64,000 bases of DNA from Labrenzia sp. THAF82 (GCF_009363435.1 NZ_CP045354.1:1764501-1828500); one strand, 5' to 3'. Numbered from the stretch's first letter, positions 48,141-58,867 are shown. Notes: generated from the letters alone by a model not told the origin. Numbers and translations: made by a program.

Positions 48141-49028
48141 ATGACACCTGAAGAACTTGCCATCGTGCGGTCTGCTTTTGCCAAGCAAATCTGTGCAACC
48201 GCCGGTGTTGAAGCCAACAAAGACATAGAGCGTGCATTCAGCCGAGTGCGCAGGGAAGATTATCTGGGGTCGGACCCATGGAAGGTTGTTGACCTCGCAC
48301 ACTGCCCCATTCAGCTTGCCGAAAACGACCCGGTCTATGCCTATCAGGATGCACTGTTCGTGTTGTCCTCGGGGCGTGGCGTCAATAATGGCAGTCCATC
48401 GCTTCATGCCAGGTTGCTGGGGGCGCTTGCGCCAAAAGCCGGCGAGACAATTGTCCATCTGGGAGCCGGGACCGGCTACTATACGGCGCTTCTTGCCGAG
48501 CTTGTCGGACCGGATGGTCATGTCGTTGCTGTAGAGCTGGACGACACGCTAGCGCAGATCGCACGACCGGCGCTGGAAAGCCGTGCCAATGTCACGTTTC
48601 ACGTCGATGATGCAGCGGCCTGGCCCAAAGGCGAAGTCGATGGCATCTACGTGAATTTTGCGGTTCTGGCGCCATTGGAAAACTGGATAGAAGGGCTTGC
48701 TCCCGATGGCCGCCTGGTCGTTCCGCTTGGTGTCCCGGGAAAACCCAATCGGCCTGCCGGTCCCCGGTTTTCCCGTCATGGAGCAGCTTTTCTCATTAAG
48801 CGTTGCACTGCAGGTTTTTCCGCCTCGCGAATATGCCAGGCCTTTTTCATTCACGCTGAAGGTGATGCCGGTTCAATGAAGCGGCAGGAAGAAGAAAGAC
48901 TGCAGGACGCCTTTCGGCGCCCCGGCATCGAATTCGTTCAAAGTCTCGTTTGGCAAAGACCCTCAGACCCAACCCGCTGTTGGTTTTCATGCGCCAACTG
49001 GGCCTTGTCATACGACCCGGTTGACTAG
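48141..49028 (+). CDS. PCMT-like SAM-dependent methyltransferase
   Basis: A 295-residue methyltransferase resembling protein-L-isoaspartate O-methyltransferase: an N-terminal helical region (SRVRREDYLG), then motif I ETIVHLGAGTGYYTALLAEL and acidic loop VAVELDDTLAQIA, ending with GLAPDGRLVVPLG. True PCMTs are ~210 residues, so the C-terminal ~70 residues are extra. It starts at ATG 48141 with a weak Shine-Dalgarno; the frame is open a little further upstream. It lies 145 bp after the WD40 gene on the same strand. Substrate unknown. Confidence 0.75.
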   Translation: MTPEELAIVRSAFAKQICATAGVEANKDIERAFSRVRREDYLGSDPWKVVDLAHCPIQLAENDPVYAYQDALFVLSSGRGVNNGSPSLHARLLGALAPKAGETIVHLGAGTGYYTALLAELVGPDGHVVAVELDDTLAQIARPALESRANVTFHVDDAAAWPKGEVDGIYVNFAVLAPLENWIEGLAPDGRLVVPLGVPGKPNRPAGPRFSRHGAAFLIKRCTAGFSASRICQAFFIHAEGDAGSMKRQEEERLQDAFRRPGIEFVQSLVWQRPSDPTRCWFSCANWALSYDPVD

Positions 49029-49155
49029 CAAGCCCAACCTATTTGCGCAGCTGGATGAGGTTTTGGGCTGCGGGCAAACGTTTTCAGTGCCTCGGGCTGA
49101 TTGCCCTCCAAACTTGGCAGGATATTTCAAAGCCAACTTCCAAAACTTAGTCGAC

Positions 49156-50366
49156 TTAGTTTCTCGTCTCTCTTTCGAATGCTGACATGACGCCTCTTAG
49201 TTCCGCCAGCCCGCGCATGCGGCCGATCAGGGGGTAGCCGGGCATGCTTTCGATGCTCAGGTCGCTGAGGAGGTCCTGGCCGTGGTCCGGGCGCATCGGT
49301 ATTTCGTGGTCGTCTCTGCCTTCCGCCCGCCTGCGTTTTTCCTCTCCTAAGAGAGCCTCGACAACACCGACAATGTCGATATCGCCCTCCAGATGGGCCG
49401 CTTCGAAAAAGCTGGTTCTTGCGCGGTTTGCAGGGGCAACACGCATGGTGCTTCTCAAATGCGCGAAATGGATCCGCCCGCCAAGCCGTTCCACGAAGCC
49501 GACACCGTCAAACTCCGGCGAGACCCCAAGCGATCCGGTGCAAAGCGTTATGCCGTTGGCATTGATGTCAACTGCCTCCATGACACGCCGGTAATCGTTT
49601 TCCGTCGACATGACCCTCGGCAGTCCCAACAAGGAGAAAGGGGGATCATCGGGATGGCAGCAAAGACGCAGGCCGAGCCTGTCTGCTTCAGGGGCAACCT
49701 CGGAAAGGAAGTCGATCAGATGCTGGCGCAATGTGTCCGCTGAAACATTCTGGTAGCTTGATAGATGCACACGGATCTCGTCGAGTGTCCAGGTGTCGTT
49801 TGCTCCCGGAAGGCCGGCCACGATGTTCTGCTGGAGAGCCTGGCGTTCCTGATCGCTGAGTTCGGAAGCTCTTTGCCGGGCTCGCTCGCAAAAGTCGGCG
49901 TCATAGTCGTCCGAAGCTCCCGGTCGCTTTAAGAGAAACAGATCAAAGGCAGCAAAGTCGAGAAGGTCGAACCACATGGCTGTTCCACCGTGGGGAAGCT
50001 TTCGTCTGAGATCCGTTCGCGTCCAGTCAAGAACCGGCATGAAGTTGTAGCACACGGTCTTGATGCCGGAGGCAGCAATGTTCTGCAGGCTGGTCTTGTA
50101 GTTTGCCACATGCTCTTTGAAGTCCGCCGATTGCAGTTTGATCGCCTCTGAAACCGGCAGGCTCTCCACGACATCCCAATGGATCGGTGTTGCGCTTTCA
50201 GGGCCGCCGCGGGAAATCATAGCCTGCCGCTCAACAATGGCCTCTTTGCTCCAGACAAGGCCGGGTTTGATGTGATGCAATGCGCTGACGACGCCCTGCA
50301 CTCCGGCCTGATGTAATTCATGAATTCCGATTGTGTCGTGGGGACCAAACCAGCGCCAAGTCTGTT

Positions 50367-50370
<4 letters not shown>
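49156..50370 (-). CDS. uxuA: D-mannonate dehydratase
   Basis: A 404-residue TIM-barrel enzyme that dehydrates D-mannonate to 2-keto-3-deoxygluconate in hexuronate catabolism. Typical parts are MKQTWRWFGPHDTIGIHELHQAG-type N-terminus, KTVCYNFMPVLDWTRTDL, LRLCCHPDDPPFSLLGLPR and GGRIHFAHLRST (metal ligands Cys/His/His). It is the last gene of a long transporter/oxidoreductase operon and overlaps the ATPase gene by 4 bp. No uxaC, uxuB or kdgK is in the window. Confidence 0.93.
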
Positions 50371-51476
<1,106 letters not shown>

Positions 51477-51507
51477 TGCTGCGCTTCCCGCTCATTGTTT
51501 GTTTTGG

Positions 51508-52560
51508 TTATTTGCCACCAGTCGAAGCAATTCCGGTTGCGATGTATTTCTGTAAGAAGGCAAACACGAAGGCGACCGGCAGAAGGGTCAGAACCGTCAT
51601 GGCCAAGAGGCTGCTCCACTGGGTGGTCATCTCACCCTGGAAGGAGTTCAGCGCCAATTGCAGTGTAAAGTTTTCAGATCTGGACAGCGCAATCAGCGGC
51701 CAGAGGAAATCATTCCAGCGCCACATGATGGCAAGGATCGCCAGAACGGCAATTGCAGGCGCGCTCAAGGGAAGGACAATGCGCCAGTAGATTTTCCACT
51801 CACTTGCCTTGTCCATGCGCGCAGCATCCAGGATTTCGTCCGGGATGGTCAGCATGTATTGCCTCAAAAGGAAAATCCCGGTCGGCGTGGCGGCTCCCGG
51901 CACAATGACACCCCAGAGGCTGTCGAGCATCCCGAGTTCCTTGGTCACGATGAACAAGGGAACGAGAACCACGGTTTGCGGGATCATTAAAACCCCTATG
52001 ACCATGGCCATAACGGCGGCTCTGCCACTGAACTTGTATTTCGCCAGGGCGAAGGCGGCCATCGAATTCACGATCAGCATGATTACCGTTGCTACGACCG
52101 TGATGAAGGTGCTGTTCCAGAAAAACCGCAGAAAATCGAATTTGCTGAAGAGATCGGTGTAGTTTTCGGTCGCAATCGAGATCCGTTCGATCGGTTCCCG
52201 GTCCTTCAGGTTGATCTTGATAATCTCCTCCGGCGCATCGAGGCGCACAACCTGGGAGGTCAGGCCGATCCGCCGAACCTGCGCAACCGTCTCACCGGTC
52301 AGGTCTCCAGCGACGACCTTGTAAAGCGGCAGGGGTTTGGAGTACCCCTCCAGTTCAACTGTTTGGGCTGCATAGGGAAGAAAGCGGGGTGGAAACCGGT
52401 CGAGTTCTGCATCCGTCTTGAAGGATGACATGACCAGCCAGACAACCGGGCCAAACATCAGCAAGATGCCGAACAGCAGATAGGCGTAGGTAAACCAGTC
52501 CGTCCAGTGAAGCTTGCCGTGACCACGCGTCCGGGTCAAAAACTCAAGTGTCTTAGCCAT
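51508..52560 (-). CDS. CUT1 ABC transporter permease with enlarged periplasmic loop
   Basis: A 350-residue permease. Between the first and second membrane spans is an unusually long polar stretch (residues ~45-120, including YSKPLPLYKVVAGDLTGETV and KINLKDREPIERISIATE); common MalG-type partners are ~280-300 residues. A similar insert is known in alpha-glucoside AglG-type permeases. The EAA loop is LDAARMDKASEWKIYWRIV. It overlaps the other permease gene by 8 bp. Confidence 0.9.
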   Translation of the reverse strand: MAKTLEFLTRTRGHGKLHWTDWFTYAYLLFGILLMFGPVVWLVMSSFKTDAELDRFPPRFLPYAAQTVELEGYSKPLPLYKVVAGDLTGETVAQVRRIGLTSQVVRLDAPEEIIKINLKDREPIERISIATENYTDLFSKFDFLRFFWNSTFITVVATVIMLIVNSMAAFALAKYKFSGRAAVMAMVIGVLMIPQTVVLVPLFIVTKELGMLDSLWGVIVPGAATPTGIFLLRQYMLTIPDEILDAARMDKASEWKIYWRIVLPLSAPAIAVLAILAIMWRWNDFLWPLIALSRSENFTLQLALNSFQGEMTTQWSSLLAMTVLTLLPVAFVFAFLQKYIATGIASTGGK

Positions 52561-53521
52561 CTGCGTTCTTCCTCGTAAACTTGAGCTGGAGGAAGGTCAA
52601 AGCTGCCAGGACGACTGCAAGAATGATCGACGCTGCTGAGGCCAGGCCAAACAGCCTTGGTGCTCCGGCAAAACCCGTCTCGTAAATGTATTGGATGATC
52701 AGTGTCGTGGCTGAACCCGGACCGCCTCCGGTGAATGCGTACACCTCATCAAACGTCTGAACGCCTTTGATGAGTGCCAGCACCATCACGACGAGCATGG
52801 TCGGCATCAAGAGAGGCAGTGTGATCCGGTAGAAAGTGCGGAAGGGCTTTGCGGCATCCATGGTTGCCGCGTCATAGACATCTCGTGGGATCGCTTGCAG
52901 GCCCGCCAGGAGGATCAGGGTATAAAACCCCATATGCGCCCAAACAGACAAGAACACAGACCATGCGAAGGCCCAGTTCCGGTCAAGCATCCAGATAACG
53001 CGTTCTAGCCCGAGTTGCTCAAGGCCCGCATTCATAAGACCGTTTCTCTGCAGGATCCACTTCCAGATCAGGGCGACAACGACCGGAGACAACAGCACGG
53101 GAAAGAAGAAGACACTTCGGAAAAATCCGCGGGCACGAATTCTGCGGTTCAGGATCAGCGCAGTCACCAGTGAAACGCCCACCATGATCCCGACCTGAAG
53201 GACTATGAACAACAACGTGTTGTGAACGGAGCGCCAGAACAGATCGAGTTCGCAGCTGTTTGCATCCAGATAGTTGGAACAGGCCGTCAGTGCGGCGAAA
53301 TTGTCGCCAGCCACATAAGTTCTGTCCCAAAGCATGATGTTGTCAGTGCCGGTAAAGGCATAAGCAACGTTCAAAAGAATTGGCAGGAACGCGAACAGGC
53401 CGAAGAGGACAAGGTTGGGCAAAAGGAACACCCAGGCAATTGTATGCCCTCGCAGATACTTTTGTGCATGCCTCATCGGGATGTCGATGAGGTCCATAAA
53501 GAAGGAAACAATTCTGATCAT
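52553..53521 (-). CDS. CUT1 ABC transporter permease (MalF type)
   Basis: A 322-residue permease with six predicted spans. The first periplasmic loop is long and has two cysteines (TACSNYLDANSCELDLFWRS) that could form a disulfide. EAA loop: YDAATMDAAKPFRTFYRITL. It follows the binding-protein gene across a stable GC hairpin (53548-53572). Confidence 0.92.
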   Translation of the reverse strand: MIRIVSFFMDLIDIPMRHAQKYLRGHTIAWVFLLPNLVLFGLFAFLPILLNVAYAFTGTDNIMLWDRTYVAGDNFAALTACSNYLDANSCELDLFWRSVHNTLLFIVLQVGIMVGVSLVTALILNRRIRARGFFRSVFFFPVLLSPVVVALIWKWILQRNGLMNAGLEQLGLERVIWMLDRNWAFAWSVFLSVWAHMGFYTLILLAGLQAIPRDVYDAATMDAAKPFRTFYRITLPLLMPTMLVVMVLALIKGVQTFDEVYAFTGGGPGSATTLIIQYIYETGFAGAPRLFGLASAASIILAVVLAALTFLQLKFTRKNADG

Positions 53522-53547
53522 GACATCTTGCCCGCCAATGCCGAAGG

Positions 53548-53572
53548 GGGCGGGCGCAGGGTGCGCCCGCCC
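53548..53572 (-). other. Stable GC hairpin between binding-protein and permease genes
   Basis: GGGCGGGCGCA (53548-53558), loop GGG, TGCGCCCGCCC (53562-53572): a perfect 11-bp GC stem without a T-run on the transcribed strand. Placed like the REP/hairpin after malE, it would protect the binding-protein message from 3' decay and raise its level over the permeases. Confidence 0.7.
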
Positions 53573-53589
53573 TTAAGAGCTAACCGGTC

Positions 53590-54864
53590 TTATTTGCCAG
53601 CTTCCGCCAAGGCGGTTGCGAGGTCTTCCTTCGCCCGGTCCATGGCGTCTTCAACGCTGAGCTCACCGACAATTGCCTGTGAAACCCTGGACAGGGTGAT
53701 GTTGAACATGGCCCGGTTGTTCTTGTAGCCCTGATACTTGAAGGCGACAGGCAGGATCTTGGCGACCTGCGCTCCCCATGCGTTCAGCGCGTCGTTGGCC
53801 TTTTGAGAGGCGTCGATATAAGTCACGCCCTTGGCCGCCACACCCGAATGCGCCGGAATGTTGAGCGACTTTGCGGTGAGTTCGGTGTAGTTGTCTTCCT
53901 GAGCGAGATAGTCGATCAGCTTGGCAACGGTTTCAGGATGTTTGGTGTCCTTGAAGCCGACAAAGCCCGCGCCGCCCGGCATGCCGGAACAGCCAGCAGC
54001 ACCGCATGGTGATCCCACGACTTCCCAGTCAAAGGCGTCGCCTATGGACGAATCCATCCGCTGCACTTGCCAGCTGCCCGAGAAGTAGTAGACGAGTTCG
54101 CCGTTGATGAACTCCTGCGCTGCATCCTGGTAGCTGGTGCCACCGCTGGCGCCCCACACGTCACGGGCCATGGTACCGTCATTGTGCCATCCGACAAATT
54201 TGTTGACGTATTCCGTGAAAGCGTCATCGACGAGGATCGGATCGCCGTTTTCGTTAAACAGTTTGGCACCATAGGAAATCGCAGGACCCGCGATGCGGTG
54301 ACCGGACCGGTCCATAGCCATCGGGAATGGCGTTTGCGTTGCTTCGGCGACCTGGCGGGCAGCCTCGGCCCAGGTGTCCCAGTCAGCATCAGCTGCCGGA
54401 ATTTCGACACCGGCCTGTTCGAACAGGGTCTTGTTGATATAAGGACCTGTGATCGTCAGCTGCGAGTGCATGCCATAGATGCCATCGTCGTCCGGTCCCG
54501 AACGGTACCAGTTCAACGTGTCGCCAAACGACGTTTCCCAATAGTCGCGATCTACGTAAGGCGCGAGATCGAGATAGTACTCGTTGAGCCCGCCGAGATC
54601 CGTCACCTTGGCGATATCCGGACCGGTTCCGGCCGCAAGCTGAACCGGCAGATTTTCCAGAATTGCCTTGTACGGCACCTTGTCCATGACAACCTTGACG
54701 CCGGGATTGTCAGCTTCAAAGCGCTGAATGATTTCCATCGCGGCTTCGCATTCGTTGCCGTCTGAGGAACACATGAGCCGAATTTCTTCAGCAGATGCCG
54801 CTCCGACGCCCAGCATGAGCGATGCGAGTACGGCACCGCTGGCAAGTTCGAGTTTCCTGTTCAT
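53590..54864 (-). CDS. CUT1 sugar ABC transporter, substrate-binding protein
   Basis: A 424-residue extracellular solute-binding protein. Signal peptide residues 1-25, cleavage after GAASA (mature EEIRLMCSSDGNECEAAM). Two further cysteines late in the chain (CGAAGC) may form a disulfide. GGGAGGA precedes the ATG. It comes after the oxidoreductase genes and before the permeases in the same - strand operon. Sugar ligand unknown; context suggests a uronate- or glucuronide-type sugar. Confidence 0.93.
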   Translation of the reverse strand: MNRKLELASGAVLASLMLGVGAASAEEIRLMCSSDGNECEAAMEIIQRFEADNPGVKVVMDKVPYKAILENLPVQLAAGTGPDIAKVTDLGGLNEYYLDLAPYVDRDYWETSFGDTLNWYRSGPDDDGIYGMHSQLTITGPYINKTLFEQAGVEIPAADADWDTWAEAARQVAEATQTPFPMAMDRSGHRIAGPAISYGAKLFNENGDPILVDDAFTEYVNKFVGWHNDGTMARDVWGASGGTSYQDAAQEFINGELVYYFSGSWQVQRMDSSIGDAFDWEVVGSPCGAAGCSGMPGGAGFVGFKDTKHPETVAKLIDYLAQEDNYTELTAKSLNIPAHSGVAAKGVTYIDASQKANDALNAWGAQVAKILPVAFKYQGYKNNRAMFNITLSRVSQAIVGELSVEDAMDRAKEDLATALAEAGK

Positions 54865-54897
54865 CTTTACTCCTCCCTTTATCAGTATTCAGGTCAG

Positions 54898-55953
54898 CTA
54901 TTTTGGTTTCCAGCCTGAATAAAGCTCGTTGTCGGCAGTCAGTGGCAGGCTTATCGACCTGTTCTCACGTGCTGCCTGGTAAATCGCGCTGACGAGCTCA
55001 ATGGATTGTCGCCCGTCTTCCGCGCTTACGGCAAGTGTGCCGTCGTTTTCCAGTGCGTCCGCCAAGGCCTCAAAGAAGCCGGCAAACCCTGAAAGTCCAT
55101 CCTGCACCCCGGACAGGACGTCATCGATTTCCGCCTGCTTGACGGGCGCACGGGCAATGAATGTCCATTCACCTTCAGCCGGCGCATATGGTTCGCTGCC
55201 ACTTTCGGCCGTCAAACCTTCAAAGCAGAACCGAATACGGCTGGTGTTTGTCGAAGCACCGAGGGTGATCGAACTGGTTGCCACACTGCCATTGGCCATT
55301 TGAAATGAAATTGCAGCGCAATCTTCCACTTCAATGTCGTTCACGCGCGTGGCAACTGCAGCGTTCACACGCGCCGGAGCGCCCATGACCGTAATGAGCA
55401 AGTCATGATTGTGAATGGCATGGCCAAGAACAGCGCCGCCGTTTTCACCTTCCCAGGTTCCGCGCCAGGGCACCGCGTAATAGGCTTCATCCCTGTCCCA
55501 GTGCGTTTCAAGACTTGCGGCATAGGGCTTGCCCGCAAGCCCGGCATCGATCAAGGCCTTCAGTTTGGCCATGCCCGGCCCAAAGCGATACTGGAAGACC
55601 GGGGTCAGGCGCCGGTCTGCCTTTCTTGCGGCGGCCACCAACTCGTCAGCTTCCTTGAGCGAGGTCACCAGCGGTTTTTCGCAAACCACATGCTTGCCGG
55701 CTTCAAGGGCCTGCATCACGACGGGGTAGTGAAGGTGTGGCGGCAGACAGACATCCACCAGATCGATGGCAGGATCGGACATCACCTTGGAAAGATCCGT
55801 CTCTACCTGAACGCTGGTGCCCGCGACGACATCCGCTGCACGTTCAACATCCAGATCGCACATGGTTTTGACGGAAAACCTGTCGGGCAAAGCGCGATAG
55901 CCTTCCAGATGGGCCCGGCCGATTCCGGCACCAATGATTGCGACCCGGATCAT
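54898..55953 (-). CDS. Gfo/Idh/MocA-family oxidoreductase 1
   Basis: A 351-residue NAD(P)-dependent sugar oxidoreductase. Rossmann motif IRVAIIGAGIGRAHLEGYRA, and the family EKP motif in VCEKPLVTSL, with HAIHNHDLL supplying the catalytic-type His. It is the third oxidoreductase of the operon by transcription order and overlaps its upstream neighbour by 4 bp. Substrate unknown. Confidence 0.9.
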   Translation of the reverse strand: MIRVAIIGAGIGRAHLEGYRALPDRFSVKTMCDLDVERAADVVAGTSVQVETDLSKVMSDPAIDLVDVCLPPHLHYPVVMQALEAGKHVVCEKPLVTSLKEADELVAAARKADRRLTPVFQYRFGPGMAKLKALIDAGLAGKPYAASLETHWDRDEAYYAVPWRGTWEGENGGAVLGHAIHNHDLLITVMGAPARVNAAVATRVNDIEVEDCAAISFQMANGSVATSSITLGASTNTSRIRFCFEGLTAESGSEPYAPAEGEWTFIARAPVKQAEIDDVLSGVQDGLSGFAGFFEALADALENDGTLAVSAEDGRQSIELVSAIYQAARENRSISLPLTADNELYSGWKPK

Positions 55954-56969
55954 GATTGGCCTCGATCTTCAGCAATGCGCTGTGCCTTCAGTCCAAGCTC
56001 CATCACCTTGAAGGCGTGGGCTTGTGGCATCGCGGTCTCCGAGCGGTTTCTGATGTCGTCGCTAAGACGTTGGAAGTAGGGCAAACCGGCTTTTGAACAG
56101 TCGATCTTTTCGCAGCATGTACCGTTCACCAGGAACAAGTGATCGATGCCAGGCGCTCCAGCCACGTCGACATATTTGCGCAGCTCAATATAGCCCTGCG
56201 TTCCCAAGATCGTCAGTCTGCCATCACCCCAGGTCGGGAGCGCATCGGGCGTATACCAGTCGACACGAATGTAACCGTGTCCCTGGGAACTGCGCAGCAC
56301 GATTTCGCCGAAATCCTGCAGTCCTGGGCGATGCGGGTTGGCGTAGTTTGCTACGCTTGCAGCGGTGATCTCGGCATCTGTTGACCCAGTGAAATAAAGA
56401 AACTGGTCGATCTGGTGTGATGCTATATCCGTCAGGATGCCGCCATAGCTGTCGCGCTCGAAGAACCATTCAGGCCGGGTGGCTTCGTTCAGTCGATGCG
56501 GTCCCATGCCCAGAGTTTGGACCACCTTGCCGATAGCGCCTTCCTGAACCAATTCCGCAGCTCGCGTAACGCTTGCGACTTCGAAGCGTTCAGAAAAGTT
56601 CACGGACCAAATACGGCCAGTCCGTTCAACACAGTTTTTGATCGCATCCAGCTGTTCCAGCGTCGTGCAGCCGGGCTTGTCGACCATGACATCCTTCCCG
56701 GCCTCCATCGCGGCAATCGCCAACTCCGCGCGTTGCGCGGGCACAGACGCAATCAGCACGAGATCTATGGCAGGATCGTTGAGAATGTCTTCCAGGTTCT
56801 CGACCATCGGAACATCCGGAAAACGTTTTGCAAAGCCTTCGTGGGTTTCAGGTTTTCCCAGTGTCCACCAGGATGCAAATTCAGCCCCAGCCTGTTTCAT
56901 GTTCTCCGACATTCCAAAGATGTGTCGGTGATCAATTCCCAACGCAGCAAACTTGAGGGATTTTGACAT
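55950..56969 (-). CDS. Gfo/Idh/MocA-family oxidoreductase 2
   Basis: A 339-residue homologue with a degenerate Rossmann start (LKFAALGIDHRHIFGMSENM has GID-H instead of GxGxxG) and the VDKPGCTTL version of the EKP motif, where Glu is replaced by Asp. DIASHQIDQFLYFTG holds the His. The changes suggest altered cofactor handling. Its stop overlaps the next gene and its start abuts the previous stop directly. Confidence 0.88.
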   Translation of the reverse strand: MSKSLKFAALGIDHRHIFGMSENMKQAGAEFASWWTLGKPETHEGFAKRFPDVPMVENLEDILNDPAIDLVLIASVPAQRAELAIAAMEAGKDVMVDKPGCTTLEQLDAIKNCVERTGRIWSVNFSERFEVASVTRAAELVQEGAIGKVVQTLGMGPHRLNEATRPEWFFERDSYGGILTDIASHQIDQFLYFTGSTDAEITAASVANYANPHRPGLQDFGEIVLRSSQGHGYIRVDWYTPDALPTWGDGRLTILGTQGYIELRKYVDVAGAPGIDHLFLVNGTCCEKIDCSKAGLPYFQRLSDDIRNRSETAMPQAHAFKVMELGLKAQRIAEDRGQS

Positions 56970-58019
56970 TCAGGACTCCAATTGGGGGATTGCTACGGCT
57001 GACTTTTGCGTAGCCGATTGGATCAGGGCCTGGATCAAACGGTGCACGCGCAATGCCTCGCGACCGCTGCATATCGGTGCGCGTTTGTCGACAATTGCGT
57101 CGGCCATATCCTCGATCACCGCCTGGTGCCATTCGTGCGTGAATGCCATCGGGTCGGCTCCGCCACCCGTCGCGCTTTCCTCGCCGAATGTGTCGATGCT
57201 GCCATCATGCATCAGGAGCTCCAGTTGACCGGACTTCAGGACTGCAGATCCATGCTGGCAATGAAGGGTGATCGATTCCGCGCCGCCGGGAAAACTTGCC
57301 GTACTGGCAACGAGAGAGCCGACCGCACCATTGTCAAATCGCAACCCGGCACTGACAAAATCTTCTGCTTCCAGGTCGTGAAGGGACGTCTTTGCCGCCA
57401 TTGACTGAACTTCGATGATCGGGCCAGTTAGAGACAAGGCAAGATCCAGTGTATGGATTGCCTGTGAAATCAACACACCACCACCGTCGCGTTGATAGGT
57501 TCCGCGACCGGGTTCGTCGTAGTAGGACTGCGCCCGCCACCAGGGAACCGAGATCTCCACCATGGCGATCTGTCCCAATGTCCCTTGTTTCAGGACCCTT
57601 TTCAGCTGTTTGGCGGAAGCGCGCATGCGATGCTGAAAGACAATGCCGAGCGGAACTGCAGCGGTTTCGCAGCGCCTGACGATTTCTTCTGCTGCCTGAT
57701 AGGTCCGCTCAATCGGCTTTTCCATGAGGATTGGAAGGCCGCGGTCTGCAAGTGCTGAGACAATGTCCGCCCGGGCATTTGGCGGTGTGCAGACAATCAC
57801 GAAATCCAAGTCCTGATCGGACACCAGTTCCTGAAGGCCTGCATAGGCCTTTGGCGCATTCGGGAAGATATCGGATGCCTCGGTCAAGAACGCTTCGGCG
57901 CTTTCCTTGCTGCGCGAAAGAACGCCTCGCAATGAAACCTTGCCGTTTGTGGCGGCAATGGCGCGTGCATGGGTCTGCGCCACCATACCAAGTCCGATCA
58001 AGGCTACTTGCATACTCAT
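56970..58019 (-). CDS. Gfo/Idh/MocA-family oxidoreductase 3
   Basis: A 349-residue member and first gene of the operon. Rossmann motif VALIGLGMVAQTHARAIA, EKP motif LMEKPIERTY, and SQAIHTLDLALSLTG. The ATG at 58019 has GAGAAGG upstream; another in-frame ATG lies at 58037 and a third at 58013. The promoter carries a perfect ACCGGTATACCGGT site 39-52 bp upstream, shared with the divergent GntR gene. Confidence 0.9.
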   Translation of the reverse strand: MSMQVALIGLGMVAQTHARAIAATNGKVSLRGVLSRSKESAEAFLTEASDIFPNAPKAYAGLQELVSDQDLDFVIVCTPPNARADIVSALADRGLPILMEKPIERTYQAAEEIVRRCETAAVPLGIVFQHRMRASAKQLKRVLKQGTLGQIAMVEISVPWWRAQSYYDEPGRGTYQRDGGGVLISQAIHTLDLALSLTGPIIEVQSMAAKTSLHDLEAEDFVSAGLRFDNGAVGSLVASTASFPGGAESITLHCQHGSAVLKSGQLELLMHDGSIDTFGEESATGGGADPMAFTHEWHQAVIEDMADAIVDKRAPICSGREALRVHRLIQALIQSATQKSAVAIPQLES

Positions 58020-58057
58020 TAGGACCTTCTCGACCACCTATAATTATCAACTAGCAC

Positions 58058-58071
58058 ACCGGTATACCGGT
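58058..58071. promoter_or_regulatory. Operator ACCGGTATACCGGT, oxidoreductase side
   Basis: A perfect 14-bp palindrome about 45 bp upstream of the first oxidoreductase gene. It is identical to the second site 31 bp away. Likely bound by the divergent FadR-type GntR regulator. Confidence 0.8.
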
Positions 58072-58088
58072 TGTAAATAGATGTGTGT

Positions 58089-58102
58089 ACCGGTATACCG
58101 GT
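58089..58102. promoter_or_regulatory. Operator ACCGGTATACCGGT, regulator side
   Basis: The second identical palindrome; with flanking bases it extends to 16 bp (58088-58103). Centre-to-centre spacing of 31 bp is three helical turns, so two dimers could contact each other. It lies about 52 bp upstream of the GntR start, implying autoregulation. Confidence 0.8.
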
Positions 58103-58147
58103 AGGTAGGCATCTGGAAATTTCCTGTATCAATTTGGTCGAAACGCA

Positions 58148-58867
58148 ATGACGACAACTGCCAATAGTCCGGCACGCACGGACCTGGAATTCAAGCGCAT
58201 TGACGCTTCCAAACCTGCGGGCGATCAGATCTTCGGGTCGATAAAACACGCCATCCTGAATATGGATCTACAGCCCGGATGCATTGTCTCTGAGGCTGAA
58301 ATTGCTGCGAAATTCGGGGCCAGCAGAACGCCGGTTCGAGAAGCCTTCATGCGCCTTCGCGAGGCGGGACTGGTGGTCACCTATCCCAGCCGCGGCAATT
58401 TTGTTTCCCGGCTGAACAAGGAGAAAATCCTTGAAGCCCGCTATTTGCGGGAAGCTCTTGAGATGGCGAATATTCGCCGCCTGGCCTCCGGCGGCTTGCC
58501 CAGTGCCTCACACGATCGCTTGCTTCAAAACCTGCAAGCGCAGGAAGACGCTGCTGCGATTGGCGACGCAGTCGTTTTCGGAAACCTGGACGATGTGTTT
58601 CACCTTGAACTTGCCGAAGCAACGGGATTTCCGCGTGCTGCACAGGTTCTGGAGAAGGAAAAGATGGTTCTGGACCGACTGCGCGTTTTATCTCTCCGAG
58701 ACAAGAACCATCTGGGATTTCTGAAAGACGAGCATGCGCGGATTTTTGAAGCAATCTGCGCTCAGGACCTCTCAGAAGCGGTGCGTTTTGGTGAATTGCA
58801 TTTCTCTTCCATCTTGAAGGTCTTGTCCGATCTTGAGATACGGCACTCGGACTATTTCGATGATTGA
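58148..58867 (+). CDS. GntR-family regulator, FadR/UxuR subfamily
   Basis: A 239-residue regulator. N-terminal winged helix with EAEIAAKFGASRTPVREAFM (recognition helix SRTPVREAFMRL) and wing VVTYPSRGNFVS; an all-helical FadR-type effector domain follows, with DDVFHLELAEATGFP and FEAICAQDLSEAVRF carrying acidic/His residues for metal and sugar-acid binding. It is divergent from the uxuA operon, and twin palindromes lie between them, so it most likely represses that operon until a uronate-type inducer appears. Confidence 0.92.
   Translation: MTTTANSPARTDLEFKRIDASKPAGDQIFGSIKHAILNMDLQPGCIVSEAEIAAKFGASRTPVREAFMRLREAGLVVTYPSRGNFVSRLNKEKILEARYLREALEMANIRRLASGGLPSASHDRLLQNLQAQEDAAAIGDAVVFGNLDDVFHLELAEATGFPRAAQVLEKEKMVLDRLRVLSLRDKNHLGFLKDEHARIFEAICAQDLSEAVRFGELHFSSILKVLSDLEIRHSDYFDD

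Noticed and set aside
58058..58102. Palindromes as insertion-sequence ends or an attachment site
   Set aside because: No transposase or integrase is nearby; position between divergent regulator and operon fits operators.
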